Under the pieces are notes generated by a model. That model was given only the letters and a program-made list of their open reading frames with translations, did not search any database and was not told where the DNA came from. From positions 17,024 to 81,023 of the forward strand of contig NZ_JZDQ02000031.1 of the NCBI RefSeq assembly GCF_000960475.2: a stretch of 64,000 bases of DNA. The letters are read 5' to 3'. Numbering within the stretch: the stretch's first letter is position 1; every line of letters starts with the position of its first letter. Below, in pieces: positions 52,748 through 61,173 of the stretch. The position numbers and the translations under genes were made by a program. The stretch is from Nocardioides luteus (GTDB lineage Bacteria > Actinomycetota > Actinomycetes > Propionibacteriales > Nocardioidaceae).

Positions 52748-53311
52748 ATGCATCCAAGTATTGCGCTCGGGGCAACAGTTCTGCCCGATTTGGAAGGGTG
52801 GACAGTCGATCGAGAGTATCCCGGTTCGGTTCCGACCGAAGGCGGGGACGTCGCGTTCAAAGACATCGGCGAACTTATTGATCTAGATGACGTTGACTCC
52901 TTTTCCCTCGCCGCATCCGGGGCATTAACAGTGGTCGTGGTCGTGGCGCATGCAGGAGGTGATGGCAACAGGTCGACTCTTACGATAGGGGTACTGATTG
53001 GAGACGACTCGGGTCCTGATGATTGGAGGAAGATCCTAGACAGCGACGGCCGTGATCGACGTCTTTCAATCGACACGGGTTGTCTGGCGATACTTGCCGG
53101 TGAAGATGTTGGGCGGCTTCAGCGGCTCGAAGGTGACCCGGCGAACGCCGAGAGGCTGTGGAGTCGGGTGACTTCATGGACAGATCATGCGTCTGAAGTT
53201 ATAGACGGCGTGTGCTTTGTTGCCGCAGAGACAAACACATATTCATATTGGGGGAAGTACGGTGCCGACGGCACTCTCAGGTCTATATACCTGGATCTGT
53301 ATGCCGAGTAG
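52748..53311 (+). CDS. Hypothetical protein in an AT-richer island
   Basis: No family was firmly recognised. The 187-residue protein is acidic and soluble. Its C-terminal part (IDTGCLAILAGED, then FVAAETNTYSYWGKYGADG) faintly resembles DUF4241-type proteins, which include toxin-immunity candidates; this is weak. Codon use is clearly less GC-biased at third positions than in the neighbours, which suggests recent transfer. ATG 52748 is chosen over an in-frame Met at 52661. No matching toxin is visible. Confidence 0.55.
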   Translation: MHPSIALGATVLPDLEGWTVDREYPGSVPTEGGDVAFKDIGELIDLDDVDSFSLAASGALTVVVVVAHAGGDGNRSTLTIGVLIGDDSGPDDWRKILDSDGRDRRLSIDTGCLAILAGEDVGRLQRLEGDPANAERLWSRVTSWTDHASEVIDGVCFVAAETNTYSYWGKYGADGTLRSIYLDLYAE

Positions 53312-53679
53312 TAGACCCTGTGTCTTCAGGGCACGCGGACTCATTCACTCCTTGGCCGGTAAGCGGCCGACGAACGGGTTGTCGCTTCGAGCCACGCGGG
53401 CTTGCCTCGATCGGAATCACCAGCATGGCGACCATCCTGGCAGCGGATAGATGATTGAGCCCGACAGAAGATGTCGCACGAGGTTAGCTTTGCTGCTTCT
53501 CGTCACATTTGTCGGGAGTGGCTCGCGGGGGATCAAAGAGTTCTATTGGCCAATGCATCGGCGAACGCCCGTCTGGCTGATCAATGAAATGAAGAGCAAT
53601 GCGAGTCTGCGCGTTGCGATCTGTGGAAGGCGGGATTTCCCTGGGGAAGTCGCCATCAGTCCTAGCGCCTGGTAAAGGG
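53312..53679. other. AT-richer stretch without a recognisable gene
   Basis: This 368-bp gap continues the low-GC composition of the preceding gene. A 74-codon open frame (53451-53675) is present but has no recognisable domain. The stretch may be a decayed remnant of a transferred gene. The boundary with the Bat-like operon at about 53680 is sharp in composition. Confidence 0.4.
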
Positions 53680-54408
53680 TCACCACTGGGGCTCGTCGCT
53701 GAACCCGCCGTAGTCGTCGAGGTCGGCGTCGTCGCGGCGGTAGCTCTCGCCGTCGCCGTTGCGCTTGTCGAGCTTGTCCTCCTTCTCGCCCTGGTTCTGC
53801 GGCTGGTCGGGAGGGTCCTCCTGCTCGTTGGGCTTGATCCGGGTCTTCGGGGTCAGCTTCTCCTTCAGGCGCTCCTCGACGGACTCGCCCTGCTGGGACT
53901 GCTTGGGGCCCTGGCCGGCGTCGGTGGGGCAGTTGCCCTCCTCCAGGGTGGCCAGCGCCTCCTCGTAGGCGGCCTTCGCGCCCTGCTGGTCGCCGGCGTC
54001 GCGGGCGCGGTCGCCGATCGCCTCCTGGGTGAGCGACATGTTGATGCGTACGGTGCACTCGTGGTCCTCGGGCACCCGCTCCAGCGCCTCGCCGTAGTAG
54101 GCGACCGCGCGGGCGTTCTCGCCGAGCAGGAAGGCGGCGTTGCCGGCGTCGAAGTGGGCGATCCAGGGCTGCAGGATGTTGAGGTTGCGGTTGGCGGAGT
54201 AGTGCTCCATCGCGGACGCGGCGTCGCGTACGTCCCAGGCGTCCCGGCCGGCGCGGTCATGGTGGTCCATCAGGATCACCTTCACCAGGAAGGCGAGCCC
54301 GATCACCACCGGCACGATCCCGGCCAGCAGCAGCGCGCGACGCACCATCTCGCGAGGGCTGCGTACCGGGCGGTCGATGGCCTCGACGGGTGTCTCGGTG
54401 AGGGTCAC
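53680..54408 (-). CDS. TPR-type membrane protein of the Bat-like operon
   Basis: The 242-residue protein has one membrane helix (LLLAGIVPVVIGLAFLVKV), a periplasm-side TPR region (FDAGNAAFLLGENARAVAYY, LTQEAIGDRARDAGD) and a long charged, Gln/Asp/Lys-rich tail. BatC/BatE proteins have this type of organisation. GTG 54408 overlaps the preceding VWA gene by 4 nt. It is the last gene of the operon. Confidence 0.75.
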   Translation of the reverse strand: MTLTETPVEAIDRPVRSPREMVRRALLLAGIVPVVIGLAFLVKVILMDHHDRAGRDAWDVRDAASAMEHYSANRNLNILQPWIAHFDAGNAAFLLGENARAVAYYGEALERVPEDHECTVRINMSLTQEAIGDRARDAGDQQGAKAAYEEALATLEEGNCPTDAGQGPKQSQQGESVEERLKEKLTPKTRIKPNEQEDPPDQPQNQGEKEDKLDKRNGDGESYRRDDADLDDYGGFSDEPQW

Positions 54409-55307
54409 GACAGCACCTCCTCGGCCTCGTGCCCGCGGCGGCGATGGCCCCACAGCTCCCACAGCAAGAGTGCCAGCAGGGGGAAGCCGAAGATCCAGGC
54501 GCGCGACACCTCGCCGCCGGCGGAGGTCTTCTCGGTGAGCATCTCGGAGTCCCAGGTGGAGGCCTCGGTGGCGAGCTCCTTGGTCTCCTTCGTCGTGCGG
54601 TGGATCGTCTGAAGACCCATCTGACCTGCGATCTCGCGCAGGTTGGCGAGGTCGATCCGGGAGCGGGCGTCCTGTCCTTCGCCGTCCTTGAGGTAGCCGT
54701 CCTGGGGACGCTCGTCGTCCCAGGGCATCCGGCCGCCCTCCTCGCTGCCGTAGCCGAGCACGACGCCGCCGGCCGAGAGGTCGTCGATCTCGGCGAACGA
54801 CTGCTGGTCGACGCCCTCGCGGGTGTTCTCGCCGTCGGAGGCGAAGACCACGATCCGGCGCCGCTCGGGGAAGCGCTCCTGGTCGCGCTCCAGGGCCGCG
54901 ATCATCTCCTCGCGCGGAGCATCCACCATCGAGCCGGAGCCGTCGAAGGCCCGTTCGGCGTAGAGCCCGTCGACCCAGGCGTTGAAGGCGGTGGTGTCGT
55001 AGGTGAACGGCATCTCGGTGCGGACCACCTCGCCACCGAAGGTGATCGCCCCGAACCGGACCGACGGCAGCGCCGCCGAGAGCGCCTTGAGGTCCCGCTT
55101 GAGCTGCGTCATCCGGGCCTCGCCCTTGGGTCCGTCCTCGGCGACCATCGACCGCGTCCGGTCGACCACGACGAGGACGTCGAGATCGGCCGTACGCATC
55201 TCCGTCGGTGCCGCGCCCCAGGTCGGCCGCACGAGGACGACGACGGTGAGCAGGACGATCAGCACGCGGCGTACGAGCGTGAGGATCTGCCATCCCAAGG
55301 CGCTCAT
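54405..55307 (-). CDS. VWA-domain membrane protein 2 (BatB-like)
   Basis: The 300-residue protein has an N-terminal helix (LTLVRRVLIVLLTVVVLV), a VWA domain (DVLVVVDRTRSMVAEDG in place of the usual DxSxS, so the MIDAS reads DRTRS, and IVVFASDGENTREG) and a C-terminal helix (AWIFGFPLLALLLWELW). The first Ser of the metal motif is replaced by Thr, a conservative change. Its ATG lies inside the ATGA overlap with the short MSER-type ORF. Confidence 0.85.
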   Translation of the reverse strand: MSALGWQILTLVRRVLIVLLTVVVLVRPTWGAAPTEMRTADLDVLVVVDRTRSMVAEDGPKGEARMTQLKRDLKALSAALPSVRFGAITFGGEVVRTEMPFTYDTTAFNAWVDGLYAERAFDGSGSMVDAPREEMIAALERDQERFPERRRIVVFASDGENTREGVDQQSFAEIDDLSAGGVVLGYGSEEGGRMPWDDERPQDGYLKDGEGQDARSRIDLANLREIAGQMGLQTIHRTTKETKELATEASTWDSEMLTEKTSAGGEVSRAWIFGFPLLALLLWELWGHRRRGHEAEEVLS

Positions 55308-55390
55308 GCCGCCGCCTCCGTCGCAGAGCGGAAAGAATACGGACGCGGCGGCATGATGACCTGATCGTTCGCTCGCTTGCGCTCGCTCAT
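55304..55390 (-). CDS. 28-codon ORF linking the two VWA genes (MSER-type leader)
   Basis: The ORF begins MSERKRAN, contains RPYSF and ends TEAAA. Its ATG overlaps the stop of VWA gene 1 by ATGA (55387-55390) and its stop overlaps the ATG of VWA gene 2 by ATGA (55304-55307). CGGAGGCGG in its last codons is the ribosome site of VWA gene 2. It resembles the ORF at 3760-3843 in both peptide and DNA. It fills the only gap of this tight operon. Confidence 0.5.
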   Translation of the reverse strand: MSERKRANDQVIMPPRPYSFRSATEAAA

Positions 55391-56469
55391 CGGCCCACCT
55401 CGCTCGGTGCCCGGACCTGCTCGGACCACGGGGCCGCCGGCGGCGGCGCCGGGCGAGACCCCGGACCGAACGACAGTCGCCCGGAGCGGACCAGGGCGTA
55501 GACCCAGCCGGCGATCAGCATCAGAACGCCCACGACGATCACGAAGATCGGCCAGCCGGGGGCGTCGCGGATCTGGTATTTCGGCGGCTCGACGACCTCG
55601 TCGGCGGAGAGCCGGTCGATGCCGGCCAGGATGGACTCGATCGAGCCGTCGTCACCGAGCAGCGAGAAGGTGCCGCCGGTGTCGGTCATCGCCTTGTCGA
55701 AGGTGGCTCGCTTGTCCTCCTGGAAGCTGAGGTCGGCGGAGCCGATGCCGAAGAGCTGGACGTCGCGCTTCTTGGCGAACTCGGTGGCCTCGGGCAGCGT
55801 GTAGACCGGCGGGCCGCCCTGCGGGTCGTTGTCGGAGGCGACGATGACCGCCCGGCCGCGCTCGGAGTTGGACAGGTCGAAGCGCTTGACGCAGGAGACG
55901 ATCCCGTCGCTGATCAGGGAGGCGCGTTCCTTGCCCAGGTAGGTGCCGGCGACGTACTCCTGGTCGCCGAGGGCGAAGGCCCGGCCGGCCCTGGCGAGCT
56001 CGTCCTGCACCCAGCCGTAGTCGTCGGTGAGCGGGAAGACGGTGACCGCGGCGTCGCTCCACAGGACCAGGCTGACCCGCTCGCCGTTGAGGCCGGCGAC
56101 GAGCTGGGAGTAGGCCTGGGTGACCTGGGTGTCCTCGTCGAACATCGAGGTCGAGGCGTCCAGGCAGAGCACGATGTCGCGGGTGGAGTAGCGGTTCTGG
56201 GTGATGTCGGTGGTCTGCGGGCGGGCGATCAGCCAGATGCAGCCGATCACGGCGAGCGCGATCCCCGCGGTCTGCCACCAGGAGAGCCAGCGCTGCTGGT
56301 TCGCGAGCTCACGGAACCGGGGGAGCCGCTTGAGCCGCTCGGTGTGGGCGACGAGCACGGCATCGACCGGGCGGCGGTGCACCCGGGCGGCGAGGACGAC
56401 GATCGCGGCGACGGCGACGACCGTCACGACCAGCACGATCATCCCGAGGACGGGCCATCTCAGGTCCAT
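55387..56469 (-). CDS. VWA-domain membrane protein 1 (BatA-like)
   Basis: The 360-residue protein has two N-terminal helices (LGMIVLVVTVVAVAAIVVLA and AGIALAVIGCIWLIA), a VWA domain with intact MIDAS (IVLCLDASTSMFDED, VIVASDNDPQ) and a C-terminal helix (WPIFVIVVGVLMLIAGWVYAL). BatA-type proteins act with MoxR ATPases in envelope stress or protein assembly. It follows the small membrane gene by overlap at 56460-56469. Confidence 0.88.
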   Translation of the reverse strand: MDLRWPVLGMIVLVVTVVAVAAIVVLAARVHRRPVDAVLVAHTERLKRLPRFRELANQQRWLSWWQTAGIALAVIGCIWLIARPQTTDITQNRYSTRDIVLCLDASTSMFDEDTQVTQAYSQLVAGLNGERVSLVLWSDAAVTVFPLTDDYGWVQDELARAGRAFALGDQEYVAGTYLGKERASLISDGIVSCVKRFDLSNSERGRAVIVASDNDPQGGPPVYTLPEATEFAKKRDVQLFGIGSADLSFQEDKRATFDKAMTDTGGTFSLLGDDGSIESILAGIDRLSADEVVEPPKYQIRDAPGWPIFVIVVGVLMLIAGWVYALVRSGRLSFGPGSRPAPPPAAPWSEQVRAPSEVGR

Positions 56470-56963
56470 GTCGTCACCACCTGGCGAGCCCGGCTCAGCG
56501 CCTCCGGGAAGCGGTCGGACGCCTGCCCCTCCTCCTCGGAGGCGAAGGCGGGCGGATACATCACCTCGACGGCCATCGCCAGCGGGCGGGTGCGCGGATC
56601 GCTGCGTACGGTCGCCTTCAGGTCGGCGAGGACCATCTTGTCCGCCGGGATCTGGCTGACCTCGGCGACGTAGTCGCGCACGGTGCGGCTCAGGTGCTGG
56701 TGGCCGACCCGAGCCGGTACGTCACCGCGGTGCACGGACCGCTCGATCCGGTCGATCTCGGCCAGGTGCTCGGCACGCAGGTCACGGGGCTCCGGCACCC
56801 AGGGGGTCTCGACCTCGACGACCTCGCGGCGCTTGCGGGTCAGCAGGATGACCGCGAGGTAGTAGAGCGCCATCGCGGCGAGGAACGCGAGCGCGAGCAC
56901 CAGCCACCAGCCCGAGTGGGCGATCGGCTGCTGGAACTCCTCGGGGACGCTACCGGCGCGCAT
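56460..56963 (-). CDS. Small membrane protein of the Bat-like operon
   Basis: The 167-residue protein has one helix (WWLVLALAFLAAMALYYLAV) followed by a basic stretch and a helical cytoplasmic domain (LAEIDRIERSVHRGD, LSRTVRDYVAEVSQ). It has the place and size of the DUF4381 or short BatD-like genes in similar operons. Overlaps of 14 nt with the DUF58 gene and 10 nt with the BatA-like gene indicate strong coupling. Confidence 0.7.
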   Translation of the reverse strand: MRAGSVPEEFQQPIAHSGWWLVLALAFLAAMALYYLAVILLTRKRREVVEVETPWVPEPRDLRAEHLAEIDRIERSVHRGDVPARVGHQHLSRTVRDYVAEVSQIPADKMVLADLKATVRSDPRTRPLAMAVEVMYPPAFASEEEGQASDRFPEALSRARQVVTTWT

Positions 56964-57837
56964 GACGGTGCCTCTCCAGGAGGTGGAAGACCGCGCCGAT
57001 GGCGGTGGTGTCGTCGCGGACCCGCTGGTAGGCGATGCCCAGGCGGTCCAGGGTGCCGCGCAGGCCCTGCTCCTCGGCGGCGGCCAGCTCGGCGTACTGC
57101 GCCTGGAGGACCGCGTCGCCGCTGAGCCAGCCCGGCAGGGCGGAGACGGTGTCGATGTCGACGGTCGGCGCACCGCCGGCCACCGCGGTGGTCGGGTCGA
57201 GGTCGTCGATGCCGGCGACCAGGACCTCGTGCTGGACGGTGAGGCGACGCAGGACCGCGGCCATCTCGTCGCTGACCGCGTGCTCGTCGGTGACGACGAG
57301 CAGGATCGCCCGGCGGCGTACGTTGGTGGCGATGTGACGCAGGACCGCGACGATGTCGGCCTCGGCGGCATCGGGGGTGATCGCGTCGTGGGCCTGCCCC
57401 AGCGCCCGCTCGAGCGCCACCTCGGTGTCGGCGGGCTTGGTGAGCTTCTGGGTCTCCGAGTCGCCGTAGGCGACCGCGACCTTGTCGCCGTGGCGTACGC
57501 CCAGCCAGCCGACCAGGCCGGCGGTGAAGATCGCCAGGTCGCGCTTGGTCGTGGTGCCGGTGGCCTGGGCCGCCATGCTCCGGCCCGTGGAGATCGCCAG
57601 CAGCACCAGATGCTGGCGCTCGGCGGTGAACCGCTTGACCAGCAGGCTCCGGGACCGTGCCGTCGCCTTCCAGTCGATGTCCTTCACGTCGTCGCCGGGG
57701 ACGTACTCCCGCAGGTCGTGGAAGTCCATGCTGCGCCCTGTCTGGAGGCTGGCGTACTCCCCGTCGAGCAGCCCGACCACCTTGCGGTGGGCATGGATCA
57801 TCAGCCGCGTGCGGATCCGGGGAAGGTACGTCGCCAT
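56950..57837 (-). CDS. DUF58 protein
   Basis: The 295-residue protein has the DUF58 signature GRSMDFHDLREYVPGDDVKDIDW (pieces at residues about 34-57) and RSLLVKRFTAERQHLVLLA, followed by a VWA-like fold without a full MIDAS (AISTGRSM). DUF58 proteins go with MoxR ATPases. It starts 14 bp after the moxR stop. Confidence 0.92.
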   Translation of the reverse strand: MATYLPRIRTRLMIHAHRKVVGLLDGEYASLQTGRSMDFHDLREYVPGDDVKDIDWKATARSRSLLVKRFTAERQHLVLLAISTGRSMAAQATGTTTKRDLAIFTAGLVGWLGVRHGDKVAVAYGDSETQKLTKPADTEVALERALGQAHDAITPDAAEADIVAVLRHIATNVRRRAILLVVTDEHAVSDEMAAVLRRLTVQHEVLVAGIDDLDPTTAVAGGAPTVDIDTVSALPGWLSGDAVLQAQYAELAAAEEQGLRGTLDRLGIAYQRVRDDTTAIGAVFHLLERHRHARR

Positions 57838-57851
57838 GTGCTCAGGAGGGA

Positions 57852-58898
57852 TCAGGGGCTGGGGACGGCACGGACCAGCGCATCGACCAGCATCTCGGGC
57901 TGGACCTTCTCGGCCAGCGCCTCGAAGCTGAGGTGGAGCCGGTGGCGCAGGATGCTGTGGCGCAGCTCGCGCACGTCCTCGGGGGTGACGTAGGAGCGGC
58001 CGAGCAGCAGCGCCGCCGCACGGGAGGCCTGCAGGAACGCGATCGAGGCGCGCGGGGAGGCGCCGATCTCGACGTAGGAGCCGGTCTCCGGCCCGAGCAG
58101 TTGGCGGGCGTTGCGGGTGGCCTGGACGAGGGCGACGATGTAGCGCTTGATCGCCGGGTCGACGTAGACGCGCTTGGTCAGCTCCTGGAGCCAGATCACG
58201 TCGTCGGGGTCGGCGACCGGGCGGGTCTCCTCGTGGTCGGGGCCGAGCGTGCCGGCCTCGATGCGCTCCAGGACGACGAGCTCCTCGCCCTCGCTGGGGT
58301 AGTTGACGATCTCCTTAAGGAGGAACCGGTCCATCTGGGCGTGGGGGAGGACGTAGGTGCCCTCCTCCTCGATCGGGTTCTGCGTGGCGAGCACCATGAA
58401 CGGGCGCGGCAGCGGGTGGATGTGCCCGGCGATCGACGTCTGGCGCTCCTGCATCGCCTCGAGCATGGCGCTCTGGGTCTTGGCGGAGGATCGGTTGATC
58501 TCGTCGAGCAGCACGAAGTTGGCGTGCACCGGGCCGAGCTGGGTCTCGAACTCGTGGTTGCGCTGGTCGTAGACCTGGGTGCCGATGATGTCGCTCGGCA
58601 GCAGGTCGGGGGTGCACTGGATCCGGGAGAACTGGGCCTTGACCGTCTGGCTCAGCGTGCTCGCGGCCAGCGTCTTGGCCAGCCCCGGCACGCTCTCCAG
58701 CAGCACGTGACCCTCGGAGAGAAGCGCGATCAACAGCGCTGTCCTGAGCCGCTCCTGGCCGACCACACGGCTGCTGAAGGCGGTGCTGACCCGCCCGACG
58801 ATCTCCTTCGCCCGGGCGATCTCCTCGGCGGACGGCGGGGCGAGGGTGGGTGCGGTGGTGGTCAAGGCGGCTCCAGGGGCATCGGCTGTCGGTCCCAT
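57852..58898 (-). CDS. moxR: MoxR-family AAA+ ATPase
   Basis: The 348-residue chaperone-like ATPase has Walker A LLESVPGLAKT, Walker B FVLLDEINRSSAKTQSAML, the sensor stretch VLATQNPIEEEGTY and the Arg-rich C-terminal lid (IGASPRASIAFLQASRAAA). It is the first gene of the DUF58/VWA operon and presumably works on the VWA proteins. ATG 58898 has aggaaagg just upstream. Confidence 0.94.
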   Translation of the reverse strand: MGPTADAPGAALTTTAPTLAPPSAEEIARAKEIVGRVSTAFSSRVVGQERLRTALLIALLSEGHVLLESVPGLAKTLAASTLSQTVKAQFSRIQCTPDLLPSDIIGTQVYDQRNHEFETQLGPVHANFVLLDEINRSSAKTQSAMLEAMQERQTSIAGHIHPLPRPFMVLATQNPIEEEGTYVLPHAQMDRFLLKEIVNYPSEGEELVVLERIEAGTLGPDHEETRPVADPDDVIWLQELTKRVYVDPAIKRYIVALVQATRNARQLLGPETGSYVEIGASPRASIAFLQASRAAALLLGRSYVTPEDVRELRHSILRHRLHLSFEALAEKVQPEMLVDALVRAVPSP

Positions 58899-58986
58899 CC
58901 TTTCCTACCAGCCTACGGAACGCATCTGGGGCCCACTCCAAAGCCGGTTCCGTGCACCGTGACGGGCCTTCGGAGGATGACGTGAA

Positions 58987-59042
58987 CCACATATGTGGAC
59001 AGAGCGTTCATATCTGTGGTTATATGGACGCATCGTTCACAT
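58987..59042 (+). promoter_or_regulatory. Operator/promoter region of the SDR cluster
   Basis: CCACATATGTGG (58987-58998) is a perfect 12-bp palindrome. ATATGTGGACAGAGCGTTCA (from 58991) is repeated imperfectly as ATATGGACGCATCGTTCAC (from 59022). The region is AT-rich compared with its surroundings and contains likely -10 sequence (TTATAT). The TetR regulator at 61174 is the probable ligand-dependent repressor. Confidence 0.55.
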
Positions 59043-59063
59043 CAACTCCTGAAGGAGATCACC

Positions 59064-59804
59064 ATGACCACCACCAACAACACCCGTGTCGCACTCGTCA
59101 CCGGCGGCTCGGGCGGCATCGGCGCCGCTGTGGTCGAGCGGCTGGCCCGCGACGGCTTCGCGGTCGCCGTCCACTACGCCGGCAATGCGGAGCGGGCCGA
59201 GAAGCTCGTCGCGGAGATCGCCGCGGCCGGCGGCCAGGCGATCGCGGTCGGCGGCGACGTCGCCGACGAGGTCGCGATGGCCGAGGCCTTCAAGGCCACC
59301 AGCGAGGCCTTCGGTGGCATCGACGTCGTCGTCAACACCGCCGGCATCATGGCCCTGAGCCCGATCGCGTCGCTGGACCTGGACGTCCTCGACCGGATGC
59401 ACCGCACCAACATCCGCGGCACCTTCGTCGTCTCGCAGCTCGCTGCGAACCAGGTCCGCGACGGCGGTGCCGTCATCAACTTCTCGACCTCGGTCAAGAA
59501 GGTCGCGCTGCCGGGGTACGCCGCCTACACCGCGTCCAAGGGCGCTGTCGACGCGCTCACCATGGTCCTGGCCAAGGAGCTCGCGGGTCGCGACATCACC
59601 GTCAACGCGGTCGCGCCCGGCCCGGTCGCCACGCCGCTGTTCCTGGACGGCAAGGACGAGGAGACCATCGAGCGGATGGCCAACATGAACCCGCTGCACC
59701 GCCTCGGTACGCCCGACGACATCGCCGAGGTCGTCGCCTTCCTCGCGGGCCCGTGCCGGTGGATCAACGGCCAGGTCGTGTACGCCAACGGCGGCATGGT
59801 CTGA
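59064..59804 (+). CDS. SDR-family oxidoreductase (classical, FabG-like)
   Basis: The 246-residue protein has the cofactor motif VALVTGGSGGIGAAV, NTAG in VVVNTAGIMAL, the catalytic Ser in INFSTSVKK, and Tyr/Lys in YAAYTASKGAV, with the NGQVVYANGGMV end. It likely uses NAD(P)H on a ketone or alcohol. ATG 59064 has gaaggag before it. It heads a cluster of two SDRs and a SnoaL-like protein. Confidence 0.93.
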   Translation: MTTTNNTRVALVTGGSGGIGAAVVERLARDGFAVAVHYAGNAERAEKLVAEIAAAGGQAIAVGGDVADEVAMAEAFKATSEAFGGIDVVVNTAGIMALSPIASLDLDVLDRMHRTNIRGTFVVSQLAANQVRDGGAVINFSTSVKKVALPGYAAYTASKGAVDALTMVLAKELAGRDITVNAVAPGPVATPLFLDGKDEETIERMANMNPLHRLGTPDDIAEVVAFLAGPCRWINGQVVYANGGMV

Positions 59805-59836
59805 GCCGGTCGACGAACAGCAGGAAGGACATCGCC

Positions 59837-60727
59837 ATGAATCAGATCGTCGTCATCACCGGAGCCTCGAGCGGCTTCGGCGCCCTCACCGCCCGCGCCC
59901 TGGCGCGGACCGGGCAGACCGTCTACGCCGGGATGCGCGAGACCGGGGGCCGCAACGCCCCGGCGGTCCGGGCTGCGGCCGACTACTCGACCGAGCACGG
60001 GGTCGATCTCCGTGCGATCGAGCTCGACGTCAACTCCCAGGACTCGGTGGATGCGGCCATCGCCCGGATCGAGGCCGACAACGGCCGCATCGACGTCCTC
60101 ATCCACAACGCGGGGCACATGGTCGTCGGCCCGACCGAGGCGTTCACGCCCGAGCAGCTGGCCGAGCTGTACGACGTCAACGTGCTCTCGACCCAGCGGG
60201 TGAACCGGGCCGTGCTGCCCGGCATGCGGGCACGGGGCGCCGGCCTGGTGGTGTGGGTGTCCAGCTCCTCGGTGAAGGGCGGCACGCCGCCCTATCTGGC
60301 CCCCTACTTTGCCGCCAAGGCGGGCATGGACTCCCTCGCGGTCTCCTACGCCGGCGAGCTGGCCCGCTGGGGCGTGGAGACGTCGATCGTCGTGCCCGGC
60401 TCGTTCACCAGCGGCACGAACCACTTCGCACACTCCGGCCGGCCGGCCGACGCCGCGGTCGAGGCCGCGTACGAGACGCGCTATGCCGGGCTCATGGGCC
60501 AGGTGGCCGAGAAGCTCGCCGCGCTGGCTCCGGCCGACGCGGACGCGTCGATGGTCTCCGACGAGATCGCTCGGATCGTGTCTCTTCCAGCCGGTGAGCG
60601 TCCGTTCCGGGTCCACATCGACCCGGCGAACGACGGCTCGGAGGAGGTGTCTGACGTGGCCGATCGTGTCCGCCGCGAGTTCCTCACCCGTGTCGACCTC
60701 GCCGACCTTCTGACCATTGCTCGGTGA
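59837..60727 (+). CDS. SDR-family oxidoreductase (second)
   Basis: The 296-residue protein has VVITGASSGFGALTARAL, HNAGHMVVG, WVSSSSVKGG and YFAAKAGMDSL with the catalytic Tyr and Lys. The C-terminal extension (RVHIDPANDGSEEVSDVAD) resembles SDRs of the type that act with long or cyclic substrates. It starts 32 bp after the first SDR with aggaagga as ribosome site. Confidence 0.92.
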   Translation: MNQIVVITGASSGFGALTARALARTGQTVYAGMRETGGRNAPAVRAAADYSTEHGVDLRAIELDVNSQDSVDAAIARIEADNGRIDVLIHNAGHMVVGPTEAFTPEQLAELYDVNVLSTQRVNRAVLPGMRARGAGLVVWVSSSSVKGGTPPYLAPYFAAKAGMDSLAVSYAGELARWGVETSIVVPGSFTSGTNHFAHSGRPADAAVEAAYETRYAGLMGQVAEKLAALAPADADASMVSDEIARIVSLPAGERPFRVHIDPANDGSEEVSDVADRVRREFLTRVDLADLLTIAR

Positions 60728-60731
60728 ACCG

Positions 60732-60769
60732 GGTGCGGTCGGCAGCGCCATCCCGCTGCCGACCGCACC
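60732..60769 (+). terminator. Strong hairpin between the second SDR and the SnoaL-like gene
   Basis: GGTGCGGTCGGCAGCG (60732-60747) pairs perfectly over 16 bp with CGCTGCCGACCGCACC (60754-60769) around CCATCC. There is no U-tract. It may weaken or end transcription before the SnoaL-like gene or protect the upstream mRNA. Confidence 0.65.
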
Positions 60770-60800
60770 TCACCACCGACCCACTTTCCATGGAGCAGAC

Positions 60801-61124
60801 ATGAACAACCTCCCGAGATCGATCGAGACCTTCGTCGAGGCGACCAACCGCGGGGACTCCGAGGCCTTCGCTGCAGCATTCACCCAGGACGCGCTCATCG
60901 TCGACTGGGGCCGGAGATTCCGTGGCCGCGACGGCGTACGTGCCTGGAACGAGACCGACAACATCGGCGTGCAGGCACACTTCGACGTCATCGACTGGAC
61001 GCCCGCGGACACCGGGGAAGCCTGGGTGGTCACGTTGCGGGTCAGCGGCAACGGCTACAACGGCACAGGGCCGATGACCTTCGAGCTCCGCGACGGGCTG
61101 ATCGCTGAACTCCGGATCGAGTGA
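60801..61124 (+). CDS. SnoaL/NTF2-like small protein
   Basis: The 107-residue protein has the alpha+beta cone pattern of NTF2-like enzymes: IETFVEATNRGDSEAFAAAF, DALIVDWGRRFRGRDGV and the ending FELRDGLIAELRIE. These proteins can be isomerases, cyclases or binding proteins. Its substrate is unknown; with two SDRs nearby it may act in the same small pathway. ATG 60801 has tggagc upstream. Confidence 0.82.
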   Translation: MNNLPRSIETFVEATNRGDSEAFAAAFTQDALIVDWGRRFRGRDGVRAWNETDNIGVQAHFDVIDWTPADTGEAWVVTLRVSGNGYNGTGPMTFELRDGLIAELRIE

Positions 61125-61173
61125 TGACTCCTCATACACTGGCTCACCGATCGACATCAGAAGGGGGCGGATC

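Noticed and set aside
53451..53675. 74-codon open frame in the AT-richer island
   Set aside because: It has no recognisable domain and no clear ribosome site, so it is treated as possible decayed sequence and not as a gene.
55377..55395. GCTCGCTTGCGCTCGCTCAT considered as a CRISPR or Chi-like repeat
   Set aside because: Only two copies exist in the window, no spacers are present, and both are better explained as the start of the short MSER-type ORFs.
60790..60804. ATG with four codons overlapping the SnoaL-like start
   Set aside because: MEQT plus stop is too short to judge and is expected by chance; unlike the MSER-type ORFs it has no second copy.
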